NCBI GenBank assembly: GCA_017304675.1 | Contig: JAFKLS010000017.1 | Span: 620,001 to 684,000, forward strand | Source: Sphingobacteriia bacterium | GTDB lineage: Bacteria > Bacteroidota > Bacteroidia > Chitinophagales > Chitinophagaceae | DNA: 64,000 bases | Direction: 5' to 3' | Shown here: one piece after another, positions 1 to 8,145 of the stretch | How the letters are laid out: each line of letters starts with the position of its first letter | Position numbering within the stretch: position 1 is the stretch's first letter | The notes under the pieces: model-generated | Databases searched by the model: none | The model's input: the letters and a program-made list of their open reading frames with translations, nothing else | What the model was told of the DNA's origin: nothing | Made by a program: the position numbers and the translations under genes

Positions 1-272
1 GTATAATTCAATGGCTGAGCTGCGTTTTGAATGAATATAAAATTACTTTGCGCATACAACCCTGATTTGTGTTGATAACCTATACTCGTAAGCATACCGC
101 TGCTTTTCAGGCTGTCTACCCTTCCAAAATAATTTAATTTGGAAACATAATTTACAGAGGCCGAGAAAATACTTTTAGGATCTGCATCAACCTGATTATT
201 CTGTGCATTTAGCCGGCATACTACTAAAATAAAAGTAAGTGCAGAAAGCAAAAATTTGTTGAGGGGTTTCAT
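1..272 (-). CDS. Secreted, probable outer-membrane protein (partial, N-terminus only)
   Basis: This frame opens at an ATG at 272 and runs off the window start, so only about 90 residues are visible. They begin with a signal peptide (MKPLNKFLLSALTFILVVCR, cleaved near LNAQ). The mature part alternates hydrophobic and polar residues (SVNYVSKLNYFGRVDSLKSS, then GYQHKSGLYAQSNFIF), as beta-barrel strands do. I cannot name the family. The gene lies downstream of the low-complexity secreted protein at 358-957 on the same strand, separated by a hairpin. An outer-membrane barrel is an inference from signal peptide and strand pattern. Confidence 0.6.
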   Translation of the reverse strand, partial: MKPLNKFLLSALTFILVVCRLNAQNNQVDADPKSIFSASVNYVSKLNYFGRVDSLKSSGMLTSIGYQHKSGLYAQSNFIFIQNAAQPLNY

Positions 273-300
273 GTGCTAAAAATTTAGAATGATTTAAATG

Positions 301-327
301 AAGGCCCTCTGTTTGCCAGAAGGCCTT
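301..327 (-). terminator. Hairpin terminator after the low-complexity secreted protein
   Basis: AAGGCC...GGCCTT arms enclose a second paired segment (TCTG with CAGA), giving a stem of about 11 pairs with one mismatch and a short loop. It sits 31 bases past the stop codon at 358 on the minus strand and just before the next minus-strand start at 272. The U-tract is poor, so efficiency is uncertain. Confidence 0.5.
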
Positions 328-357
328 GCCCAGACAACACATTCTCAACACTTGTTT

Positions 358-957
358 TTATTGTTTATTTATAGTAGCACCGCTAGATGATTTTACAGAT
401 GAAGAGGCATTAACAGAAGGAGATACTGATTGGGCTTTGCCTTCTGCATTTTTTTCTGCAGCAGTTGCTTTTGCTTTAGATTTTTCGCCGATGGTTTTTA
501 CATCTGCCTTTGCTTTATCACCAACATCTGTATGGCCTTTTACCGTAGTGTTACCACTAACATGTACCGATGCGTTTTTGTCTTTTACAGAAGCATTGGC
601 TTCTGCATCATTAGAAGAATGCAGGGCTGCATTTTTATCTTTTGATTGTACATCTGCAGCATCACTGTTGCTTGCAGATATGGTGGTTGCTGCTGCTGCA
701 TTATTAGTTTGCTGTGCTGCACCGTTTACGGTTGCTTTTGCCGCAGCAGATGAGGCCGCAACTGTAGTATTTACGGCTTGAGATACAGTGGAGGTTGTTC
801 TGCTTACTGTATTAGAAACTGCAGAAGCTGCTTTTGATGCATTTGCTGTTGCAGCCGTAGAACTTTTTATGGCACCACCTACATTAACCTGCGAGAAAGC
901 AGAAGCTACCGTGAATAAGCAAACTGTTATTGCCGGGATCTTAATAAAGAGTTTCAT
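358..957 (-). CDS. Secreted Ala/Ser/Lys-rich low-complexity protein
   Basis: A 199-residue protein with a clear signal peptide (MKLFIKIPAITVCLFTVASA, cleaved near FSQ). The mature part is built almost only of Ala, Ser, Thr, Asn, Lys, Asp and Val. Residues 30-90 are Ala/Ser/Thr-rich. Residues 100-140 contain repeated KDKNA-type units (SKDKNAALHSS, ASVKDKNASVHVSG). Residues 145-175 are Lys/Ala/Glu-rich, like hydrophilic stress (LEA-like) proteins. No catalytic motif or Cys is visible. Function unknown; a periplasmic or surface disordered protein is a reasonable inference. The codon pattern and signal peptide favour this strand over the long open frame on the opposite strand. Confidence 0.65.
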   Translation of the reverse strand: MKLFIKIPAITVCLFTVASAFSQVNVGGAIKSSTAATANASKAASAVSNTVSRTTSTVSQAVNTTVAASSAAAKATVNGAAQQTNNAAAATTISASNSDAADVQSKDKNAALHSSNDAEANASVKDKNASVHVSGNTTVKGHTDVGDKAKADVKTIGEKSKAKATAAEKNAEGKAQSVSPSVNASSSVKSSSGATINKQ

Positions 958-1124
958 AGTTTAATGTTTTAAATGTTAATGAATAAGCTTTACAGGAAAA
1001 ATTCAACTACTGTGCCAAAACAGGAATTATTGTGATTTAAAAAAAACTTAAAAGCAAATATTCTTTTCTTTACAGGGGAAATAAGCAGCCTTATTATTTG
1101 ATTTTCACCGAGTTTTATAATTTG

Positions 1125-1739
1125 ATGTCGTTGCCCTACAATATTGAAAATTTTTTACTTGCAGCACAAACCATTAAAGTGTGTGTACCTGAAAACCATG
1201 CTGTGAAAGACTGGTACCTGCAAAATACGCCTGCCAGTTTTCCATATTGGGCAAAGGTTTGGGACGCATCGGTTGGTTTAAGTATGTTTATTGCCTTGAA
1301 CGAAAAACTCTTTTTTGGGAAAAAGGTTTTAGAACTTGCTTCCGGATTGGGCCTGCCATCATTAACAGTTGCAGGCTTTGCAGATACAGTTGTTTGTTCA
1401 GACTTTATCAATCAGCCCTTGCAGTATGTGCAATTGTCTGCAAAAGAAAACAGGATTATTAATCTTTCAACAGAAAAAATTGATTGGAATGAGTATGCAA
1501 AGAATGAGATTAACGAAGAAATTATTTTGCTGAGCGATGTAAATTACGACCCGGATTGTTTTGAGGAACTGTATAAATGTTTTATTAGAATTTTACAGCA
1601 ACAAAAAACAATCGTGCTTTCTACACCTCAAAGATTAATGGCGAAACCGTTTATTGAAAAGATCTTTCCATTTGTTCAACAGCAAGAGCTATTCAATGTA
1701 AATAGCAAAGATGTGAGTGTTTATGTTTTAAAAACATAA
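1125..1739 (+). CDS. Class I SAM-dependent methyltransferase (Methyltransf_16-like)
   Basis: The ATG at 1125 gives 204 residues starting MSLPYNIENF; a TTG nine codons upstream is open but less likely. The protein shows the lysine/nicotinamide-N-methyltransferase-like pattern: PYWAKVWDASVGLS, then the SAM-binding motif VLELASGLGLPSL (about residues 74-86), an acidic motif II (VVCSDFINQPL), and ILLSDVNYDPDCFEEL, where this family usually has a D-x-x-Y/F segment. It is a small cytoplasmic enzyme. The substrate, protein lysine or a small amine, cannot be told from sequence. It is convergent with uvrD and separated from it by a strong hairpin. Confidence 0.75.
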   Translation: MSLPYNIENFLLAAQTIKVCVPENHAVKDWYLQNTPASFPYWAKVWDASVGLSMFIALNEKLFFGKKVLELASGLGLPSLTVAGFADTVVCSDFINQPLQYVQLSAKENRIINLSTEKIDWNEYAKNEINEEIILLSDVNYDPDCFEELYKCFIRILQQQKTIVLSTPQRLMAKPFIEKIFPFVQQQELFNVNSKDVSVYVLKT

Positions 1740-1750
1740 TTGGTTTTGAT

Positions 1751-1776
1751 TTGGTATTGTGTAAGCACAATACCAA
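1751..1776. terminator. Bidirectional hairpin terminator
   Basis: Perfect 11-bp stem TTGGTATTGTG / CACAATACCAA with a TAAG loop. It lies between the convergent methyltransferase (stop at 1739) and uvrD (stop at 1793), so it can serve both strands. Confidence 0.7.
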
Positions 1777-1792
1777 GGGCAGCAATCATTTT

Positions 1793-4150
1793 TTATTCTA
1801 CTATTCTCAGCTTTGCATAATTCAACATGATCTTTTTCTCTCCATTTGTTTCAAACTGCACTGTTGCAATGGGGTTATGTGCAGAGCCTTCCATTTTTGA
1901 AACAACGCCGTAACCAAATTTTTGATGCTCCACTTTTTGCCCGGCTTGTAAATTCGATGTATCACTTGCTTCAAAATTTGCTGAAGGAGTGTGCTCTTTT
2001 GTTTGCGGACGAGCAGGCACTACATAACTTGGTTTTTTGTTTTCGGAAGATTTACTTGGTGGCGGTCCGTATTTTCTCTCTGCTTTTTGAACGTCATTGT
2101 AATCATTGTTGTAACCAAAGCCTCTGTTCATTCTTTCAAATGCAGAGCCCATATTATTGCCAAAAGCATTTCTGGCGCCACCTCCGGCATAAGATTTATC
2201 CAAATACTGTTCCGGCATTTCTTCTAAAAACCTGCTAGGTTCATTTTGTACAAGGTTACCAAAGCGGTAACGGGCATTGGCATAAGTAAGCCATAATTTT
2301 TGTTTAGCCCTTGTAACAGCAACATAAAATAACCTGCGTTCTTCTTCCAACTCTTCACGAGTATTGATACTCATTCCGCTTGGAAAGATTGTTTCTTCCA
2401 CACCGCCTACAAACACACAACTAAATTCCAACCCCTTTGCTGCGTGAATGGTCATCAGTTTTACCGCATCGCTTTCTTCTTTATCATTATCCGCATCGGT
2501 TAATAAAGTAATCTGTTGTAAATAAGTTCCCAAATTTTTATTACCAACTTCTCCATCTTCATTATCCGGGCTTTCAATCCATTCTTTAATAGAGTTCAAC
2601 AATTCCTGAATGTTCTCATATTTTGCCAAGCCTTCGGTTGTTTTATCGTTGAACAATTCTTTTACAATGTTTGTGTGTTTGCCCACCTGAATAGCCACAT
2701 CGTAAGCGTTGTTCTTTTCCAGCATACTCTGGAAATATTTAATCATCGTAACAAAATTGTTGATGCTTTCTAATGTTCCCGCTTTGAAACCGAATTGTGC
2801 GGCTCGTTGCAATACATCATACATCGGAATATTCTGCTCATTGGCAAAAATCACTGCTTTTTCAACAGTAGTTTTACCAATACCTCTTGCAGGATAATTG
2901 ATGATGCGCTTCAAAGCTTCTTCATCGTTCGTGTTTACAATGATTCTTAAATAAGCAATGAAATCTTTGATCTCTTTTCTTTGATAGAAACTAATGCCAC
3001 CGTAGATTTTGTAAGGGATACCCATTCTTCTCAACGCTTCTTCAAACGAACGGCTTTGGGCATTGGTCCTGTACAATATTGCAAAATCTTTATTGGCAAA
3101 ATGATTGCGAAGCTTTTGTTCCTGAATATTATCAGCAACAAATTTTCCTTCATCATTATCGGTCATTGTTCTTACCAGTTTTATTTTTTCGCCTGTTTCA
3201 TTTTCTGTCCACAATTCTTTTGGCAACTGACCTTTATTATTTTTAATTACTTCATTAGCAACATTCAAAATACTTTGTGTACTGCGATAGTTTTGCTCCA
3301 GCTTTACCACTTTCACATCATCATAATCTTTCTGGAATTGTAAAATATTTTCAATCGTGGCTCCGCGGAAAGAATAAATACTTTGAGCATCATCACCCAC
3401 CACACAAATATTTTCATGCATGGCGGCAAGTAGTTTGGTGATTTGATATTGAACCGGATTGGTATCCTGATACTCATCAATTAAAATGTACTTGAACTTC
3501 TTTTGGTATTTTGATAATGCATCGTTGTGTGTTTTCAACAATTCAAACATCTTCAACAACAGATCATCAAAATCCATCGCACCATTTTTAAAACAGCGTG
3601 CCGCATAAGCTTGATAAATTTGAGCAATCGCCGGACGGTTCGCTCTCATATCTTCCTGCTGAATATAATGATCCGTTGCATATTCCATGGGACCCACCAA
3701 TGCATTCTTTGCAGCAGAAATTCTGTTATGAACCACATTCGGTTTATAGTGTTTATCATCCAGATTCAATTCATTGATCACTGTTTTCAAAACACTCCTG
3801 CTATCATCTGTATCGTAAATCGTGAAGTTGTTGGGATAACCAATTTTATTGGCTTCTGCTCTCAATATTCTTGCAAAAACGCTGTGAAAAGTTCCGATGT
3901 ATAAATTTCTGGCTTCGTTGTTGCCCAGCATTTTTTCAATACGCTCCTTCATTTCCGCTGCTGCCTTGTTGGTAAATGTGAGCGCCAGAATATTAAATGA
4001 ATCAACACCATTGGCCATTAAATGGGCAATGCGGGTGGTAAGTACTTTTGTTTTACCACTACCGGCACCGGCAACAATCATTAACGGGCCATTAATATGT
4101 GTAACCGCTTCTCTTTGTTGTTCGTTCAGTCCTTTTAAATAATCACTCAT
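1793..4150 (-). CDS. uvrD: ATP-dependent DNA helicase UvrD/PcrA
   Basis: A 785-residue superfamily 1A 3'-5' helicase that unwinds DNA in nucleotide-excision and mismatch repair and clears recombination intermediates. Visible motifs in order: Q motif (LNEQQREAV), Walker A GAGSGKT at 28-34, motif Ia (LALTFTNKAAAEM), Ib (YIGTFHSVFARIL), Walker B LIDEYQDTNPVQ, motif III VVGDDAQSIYSFRGA, motif IV LEQNYRS, motif V MTIHAAKGLEFS and motif VI FYVAVTRAK. After a disordered linker the C-terminus (about 730-785) forms the Tudor-like RNA-polymerase-binding domain seen in PcrA (VEHQKFGYGVV). Length and motifs are complete. A REP-like repeat lies directly upstream of the ATG at 4150. Confidence 0.97.
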   Translation of the reverse strand: MSDYLKGLNEQQREAVTHINGPLMIVAGAGSGKTKVLTTRIAHLMANGVDSFNILALTFTNKAAAEMKERIEKMLGNNEARNLYIGTFHSVFARILRAEANKIGYPNNFTIYDTDDSRSVLKTVINELNLDDKHYKPNVVHNRISAAKNALVGPMEYATDHYIQQEDMRANRPAIAQIYQAYAARCFKNGAMDFDDLLLKMFELLKTHNDALSKYQKKFKYILIDEYQDTNPVQYQITKLLAAMHENICVVGDDAQSIYSFRGATIENILQFQKDYDDVKVVKLEQNYRSTQSILNVANEVIKNNKGQLPKELWTENETGEKIKLVRTMTDNDEGKFVADNIQEQKLRNHFANKDFAILYRTNAQSRSFEEALRRMGIPYKIYGGISFYQRKEIKDFIAYLRIIVNTNDEEALKRIINYPARGIGKTTVEKAVIFANEQNIPMYDVLQRAAQFGFKAGTLESINNFVTMIKYFQSMLEKNNAYDVAIQVGKHTNIVKELFNDKTTEGLAKYENIQELLNSIKEWIESPDNEDGEVGNKNLGTYLQQITLLTDADNDKEESDAVKLMTIHAAKGLEFSCVFVGGVEETIFPSGMSINTREELEEERRLFYVAVTRAKQKLWLTYANARYRFGNLVQNEPSRFLEEMPEQYLDKSYAGGGARNAFGNNMGSAFERMNRGFGYNNDYNDVQKAERKYGPPPSKSSENKKPSYVVPARPQTKEHTPSANFEASDTSNLQAGQKVEHQKFGYGVVSKMEGSAHNPIATVQFETNGEKKIMLNYAKLRIVE

Positions 4151-4157
4151 AATTTTT

Positions 4158-4184
4158 GTAGCGCTGAGTTTATCGAAGCATCTC
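4158..4184 (-). repeat. REP-like repeat copy, divergent
   Basis: On the minus strand this reads GAGATGC, then TCG, then an imperfect CTCAGC arm. It resembles the two better copies at 4209-4240 and 4913-4942. It sits a few bases upstream of the uvrD start. Confidence 0.45.
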
Positions 4185-4208
4185 AGCAGGCCTGCAAGTT
4201 AAACTTTG

Positions 4209-4240
4209 CTTCGTCATGCTGAATTTATTTCAGCATCTCT
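4209..4240 (-). repeat. REP-like palindromic repeat, copy A
   Basis: On the minus strand it reads AGAGATGCTGAA, a 5-6 base centre, then TTCAGCATGACGAA. ATGCTGAA and TTCAGCAT form a hairpin. The same unit recurs at 4913-4942 in the opposite orientation, so the pair flanks the PhnA-like gene. This looks like the short palindromic extragenic elements common in Bacteroidota genomes. Confidence 0.7.
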
Positions 4241-4333
4241 TTTTATGCACAGCTGTTTAATCGTCATTTCAAAGGAGTGATGTCATTGTTGCTGCTATTT
4301 TATTTAATTACATTCGCAGCCAAATAAGAAGTT

Positions 4334-4912
4334 ATGAGTGTAGAGCAGATGTTAAAAAACAGAAGTAATAACGAATGTGAGTTGTGCAAAGCAACAACAG
4401 AATTAAGTGTATACCAGGTACCACCTGTTGCAAATGCCACTACAGATAACTCAGTTTTAATTTGCTCAACGTGTAAAACTCAGTTAGAAAAGAAAGCGGA
4501 ATTGGATAGCAATCACTGGCAATGTTTGAATGAAAGCATGTGGAGCGAAGTGCCTGCCGTACAAGTGGTTTCGTGGAGAATGCTGAACAGGTTTAAAAAT
4601 GAAAGCTGGGCTGCCGATAAAATTGATATGATGTATTTGGATGAAGAGCACCTGGAATGGGCTAAGAAAACCGGAGATCATGAAGCAGATGCGGCAGATA
4701 AAATTCATCGCGATGCGTATGGTGTGTTATTGTTGGAAGGAGATACCGTTGTTCTAACACAGAATTTAGATGTGAAAGGAACTTCTTTCAGCGCAAAATT
4801 GGGAACCGTTGTAAAAAATATAAGATTGGTTGCAGATAATCACGAACAGATTGAAGGAAAAATAGAAAACCAAACGATTGTGATCTTGACCAAGTATGTA
4901 AGGAAGAAGTAA
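4334..4912 (+). CDS. PhnA/YjdM-like zinc-ribbon protein
   Basis: A 192-residue cytoplasmic protein. The N-terminal zinc ribbon has two Cys pairs, C15-x2-C18 and C44-x2-C47. The C-terminal beta-rich domain (about 120-190: DAYGVLLLEGDTVVLTQNL, GTVVKNIRL, IVILTKYVRK) matches the PhnA/YjdM family. Despite the name PhnA, no phosphonate-breaking activity is established for this family, and its role is unclear. The gene stands alone with its own ATG and is bracketed by inverted REP-like repeats. Confidence 0.85.
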   Translation: MSVEQMLKNRSNNECELCKATTELSVYQVPPVANATTDNSVLICSTCKTQLEKKAELDSNHWQCLNESMWSEVPAVQVVSWRMLNRFKNESWAADKIDMMYLDEEHLEWAKKTGDHEADAADKIHRDAYGVLLLEGDTVVLTQNLDVKGTSFSAKLGTVVKNIRLVADNHEQIEGKIENQTIVILTKYVRKK

Positions 4913-4942
4913 GAGATGCTGAATCGAGTTCAGCATGACGAA
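4913..4942 (+). repeat. REP-like palindromic repeat, copy B
   Basis: GAGATGCTGAA, short centre, TTCAGCATGACGAA. It has the same arms as copy A at 4209-4240 in the opposite orientation, and begins at the stop codon of the PhnA-like gene. Confidence 0.7.
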
Positions 4943-4946
4943 CAAG

Positions 4947-5522
4947 TTATTCTCTCACAATATTAATTATCGGAACAGGCGGATCGAAGTATTGGTTGTT
5001 TTCGTTTTGTTTATAGATATTCTTTACAATATCCATTCCCTTCACCACTCTGCCGAAAGCGGCATAACCTTGTTTATCGGCAATATTTTCTCCGCCATAA
5101 TTCAATCCCGGTTGATTGCCGATGCAAATAAAAAATTCTGTAGTGGCGGTGCCCGGCTCTAAACGTGCCAAAGAAATAGTTCCGTTCGTATGTAAAATGC
5201 CTGTTTGTTGTGTGGTCTCGTTTTCAATTCCTTTTAAATGAAGCGTTGCATTCTTTTTTGTTTTCCAAATGCCGCCTTGTATCAATTCCGTTTTGGGTGC
5301 ATTGCTCGGCTGATTTTCATCACTTAATACCCTGTAAAAATTACAACGTTCATAATAACCCGAATCAACATAACTTAAAAAAGCTGCTACGGTTTTTGGC
5401 GCTTGTTTTGGATACAATTCCACTTCAATATCGCCAAACCCTGTTTGAATTAATACATGCGGATTTACATGTTTTGGTTTGCATGCAAAAAAAAGAAGTG
5501 CTATGATGAAAAATTTTTTCAT
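4947..5522 (-). CDS. Cyclophilin-type peptidyl-prolyl isomerase, probable lipoprotein
   Basis: A 191-residue protein of the cyclophilin family, which speeds cis-trans isomerisation of prolyl bonds during folding. The N-terminus is a lipoprotein-like signal (MKKFFIIALLFFAC; Cys14 would be lipidated), placing it in the periplasm. Recognisable segments are FGDIEVELYPKQAPKTVAAF, FYRVL, an insertion around residues 75-110, GTISLARLEPGTATTEFFI and GYAAFGRVVKGMDIVKNI. The active-site Arg is in FYRVL; the usual FFI segment is present. It ends close to guanylate kinase (3-bp gap) on the same strand, so the two are probably co-transcribed. Confidence 0.85.
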   Translation of the reverse strand: MKKFFIIALLFFACKPKHVNPHVLIQTGFGDIEVELYPKQAPKTVAAFLSYVDSGYYERCNFYRVLSDENQPSNAPKTELIQGGIWKTKKNATLHLKGIENETTQQTGILHTNGTISLARLEPGTATTEFFICIGNQPGLNYGGENIADKQGYAAFGRVVKGMDIVKNIYKQNENNQYFDPPVPIINIVRE

Positions 5523-5525
5523 CTA

Positions 5526-6110
5526 TCAATTATTCCAACCTAAAAAATTGGCAATGGTATTTTCAGCTTCAGCGCAAGCAGTTTCTAAAACTTCATTCAC
5601 AATTACTTTATTAAAATGTTTGCTGAAAGAGATTTCGTAATTGGCCTTATCTATTCTAGTTTGCAAACTTTCAGGTGTTTCGGTACCCCTGGCATTTAGC
5701 CGGTTCTTTAATTCCTCAACACTCGGTGGCTGTATAAATAAGGATAAGCTGCTATTAGGAAACTGCTGCTGAACATGAATGGCTCCTTTAACATCTATAT
5801 CTAAAACAGGAACCTTGTTTTCGTTCCATATCCTCTCCAGTTCTGTTTTCAAAGTGCCATAATATTTTCCCTCATATACCATTTCCCACTCAATAAAAGC
5901 CTGTTCTTTTATTTTTTGTTGAAAATCTGCCACACTGATAAAATAATAATCCCTGCCATTTATTTCTCCGGTCCTGGCATTACGTGTAGCGGCGGAAATA
6001 GAAAAAGAAAGAGTAGGATATTTTTTAAGCAGGTAATGCGTAATGGAGGTTTTACCGGCTCCGCTGGGCGCTGTGATAATAATGATGGGTTGTGAAGGAA
6101 AATTTACCAT
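5526..6110 (-). CDS. gmk: Guanylate kinase
   Basis: A 194-residue enzyme converting GMP and ATP to GDP and ADP in nucleotide synthesis. It shows the P-loop APSGAGKT at 14-21, then SFSISAATRNARTGEINGRD and YYFIS, the guanylate-kinase signature that binds GMP, and VLDIDVKGAIHVQQQFP. I chose the ATG at 6110 over the in-frame GTG at 6125 because the former gives the usual short N-terminus. It is upstream of, and likely co-transcribed with, the cyclophilin gene. Confidence 0.95.
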   Translation of the reverse strand: MVNFPSQPIIIITAPSGAGKTSITHYLLKKYPTLSFSISAATRNARTGEINGRDYYFISVADFQQKIKEQAFIEWEMVYEGKYYGTLKTELERIWNENKVPVLDIDVKGAIHVQQQFPNSSLSLFIQPPSVEELKNRLNARGTETPESLQTRIDKANYEISFSKHFNKVIVNEVLETACAEAENTIANFLGWNN

Positions 6111-6216
6111 TTGCAAATAAAGCACAAAAAAGCAAAGGTTTATACTGAAATAATACAGGATTAAAGGTTATTTGTAAGTATACATTTAACTTGCAATCCC
6201 CCAAAAATGGCAGAAG

Positions 6217-8118
6217 TTGAGAAAATTATTTTTTTGTGCAGCCTTCTTAGTAATACTTCTTTTTGCATTACAAATACAAACAATTGCACAATGCAGTACG
6301 GCGGTAAAAAACTATCCTTATAGCGAAGGTTTTGAGAGTGGAACCGCTAATTGGTTTACCGGTGGAAATGCATCCAGCTGGGCTTGGGGTATGCCCAATA
6401 AACCCGTTATTAAAACTGCCGGATCCGGAACGAACTGTTGGATGAACGGTGGGTTAACAGGGGGATTTTACCCTAACGGGGAATCTTCATGGCTGCAGAG
6501 CCCCTGCTTTGATTTTTCGGGGTTATCGAATCCGTTTATTTCTTTCAAAATTTTTTGGAATACAGAACGCGTATATGATGGTGTTACTTTTCAATATAGT
6601 ACAGACGGAGGCAATTCCTGGCAGGTGCTGGGCTCGGTTAACGATAATATTTCCTGCCCTGCCAACAACTGGTTTAATACACCTAATAGCAACAGCCTGC
6701 CCGGAGGTAATGGCTGGACGGGTAATTTGAAAACCATTGCGTATAACGACGGGGGAACAAACTGTGGCATTGGCGGCGGGCCCAGTAACTGGGTTACGGC
6801 ACAACATTCTTTATCTATACTGGCCGGCAAACCGAATGTGCTGTTTCGTTTCTTTTTTGGTGCCGGAACAAAATGTAATGATTTTGATGGTGTGGCAATA
6901 GATGATATTTATATTAACGAGACACCTGCTCTTTCTGCAGATTATACTTATACCTGTTCTGCAGGTAATGCAGTGTCTTTTACAACCATTACTGCTGTTA
7001 ATTGCCCGGTAACTTATTCCTGGGATTTTGGCGATCCTGCAAGCGGAAATAATAACCAGTCTGCATCTGCTAATCCTTCACATCTATTTTCTGCTAACGG
7101 AACATATTTGGTTACAGAAAACATACGTTTTGCAGACGGCTCTTTCACAACCATTAGAAAAAACATCACCCTATTAAATGTGCTTACATCTGTCGTTTCT
7201 TCTATTGATTGCAACGGAAATGCAACAGGCGCGGTAAAAGCAATAGTAAGTGGCGGAAACGGCCCTTATACTTATAACTGGAATACAACCCCTGCTCAAT
7301 CAACTTCGGTAGCAGTGGGTTTAAAAGCCGGAACCTATGCCGTAGTTGTTGGTGCTGCCAATGCCTGCCAGGTAACATCTGCAATTACACTAACAGAACC
7401 AGCTGCACTAACGGTTGCTGTTACAACTACACAATCAAAATGTAAAAACACTAATGGTGCTATTAATACAAATGTAACCGGCGGAACAGCTCCATATACA
7501 TATGCATGGTCTAACGGGCAGGCAACCCCGGTTCTTACTAATATAAAGTCCGGTGTTTATGCATTAAAAATTACAGATGCAAATAATTGCATAATAGAAA
7601 AAAATAATATTTTAGTGGCCGATACAACAATATCTGTTTCTGTTTTCTTGGGGAATGATACGCTTTTCTGCCCCGGTAATCAACTGGTACTGGCACCGGG
7701 GGTTTTCTCTGCTTATTTATGGCAAGATTATTCTGCCGCACCAAACTATGTTGTAAACAAGACAGGAAAATATTGGGTTAGGGTAACAGATGGTAACGGT
7801 TGTTCCGGAACAGGAAGTATTAATGTGGTGGTAGACTGTTCGGATATATATTTTCCATCAGGCTTTACGCCAAACGGCGATGGTAAAAATGATGTATTTG
7901 GTGCAATTGGTAATCTGGCAGCAGTGAAGAATTACACATTAACAGTGTATGGCCGCTGGGGAGAAATCGTTTTTCAATCTTCAGACCCATATAAAAAATG
8001 GGATGGTAATATAAAAAGCCTGCAAATGGATAGCGGAGTATATGTATGGGTAGCATCTTATTCTTTTCTTGGATCGCCGCAAATAGTTAAAAAAGGAACT
8101 GTTGTTATAATAAGATGA
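6217..8118 (+). CDS. Secreted type IX cargo with PKD and SprB-like repeats, gliding-associated C-terminus
   Basis: A 633-residue surface or secreted protein. The TTG start at 6217 is chosen because it gives a signal peptide (MRKLFFCAAFLVILLFALQI, cleaved near TIAQ); an ATG at 6207 is in another frame. Residues 30-230 form a beta-rich domain with jelly-roll or MAM-like features (YSEGFESG, FQYSTDGGNSWQVLG, AIDDIYINE). A PKD domain follows (YSWDFGDPASG, about 265-310). Two SprB-like repeats come next (GNGPYTYNWN...LKAGTYAV and GTAPYTYAWSNG...IKSGVYAL). The C-terminal 85 residues (FPSGFTPNGDGKNDVF, YGRWGEIVF, DSGVYVWVASY) are the type B sorting domain for the type IX secretion system. Ligand unknown. 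Confidence 0.9.
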   Translation: MRKLFFCAAFLVILLFALQIQTIAQCSTAVKNYPYSEGFESGTANWFTGGNASSWAWGMPNKPVIKTAGSGTNCWMNGGLTGGFYPNGESSWLQSPCFDFSGLSNPFISFKIFWNTERVYDGVTFQYSTDGGNSWQVLGSVNDNISCPANNWFNTPNSNSLPGGNGWTGNLKTIAYNDGGTNCGIGGGPSNWVTAQHSLSILAGKPNVLFRFFFGAGTKCNDFDGVAIDDIYINETPALSADYTYTCSAGNAVSFTTITAVNCPVTYSWDFGDPASGNNNQSASANPSHLFSANGTYLVTENIRFADGSFTTIRKNITLLNVLTSVVSSIDCNGNATGAVKAIVSGGNGPYTYNWNTTPAQSTSVAVGLKAGTYAVVVGAANACQVTSAITLTEPAALTVAVTTTQSKCKNTNGAINTNVTGGTAPYTYAWSNGQATPVLTNIKSGVYALKITDANNCIIEKNNILVADTTISVSVFLGNDTLFCPGNQLVLAPGVFSAYLWQDYSAAPNYVVNKTGKYWVRVTDGNGCSGTGSINVVVDCSDIYFPSGFTPNGDGKNDVFGAIGNLAAVKNYTLTVYGRWGEIVFQSSDPYKKWDGNIKSLQMDSGVYVWVASYSFLGSPQIVKKGTVVIIR

Positions 8119-8145
8119 TCTGAAGAAAAGAATCCGCCGGATTTG

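Noticed and set aside
326..781. Long open frame on the plus strand opposite the low-complexity secreted protein
   Set aside because: It is the antisense of an Ala/Ser-rich gene whose biased codons keep the other strand open. It lacks a signal or motif, while the minus-strand product has a clear signal peptide.
6207..6260. ATG at 6207 as start of the type IX cargo gene
   Set aside because: It is in a different frame from the protein; the frame starting TTG at 6217 gives a clean signal peptide.
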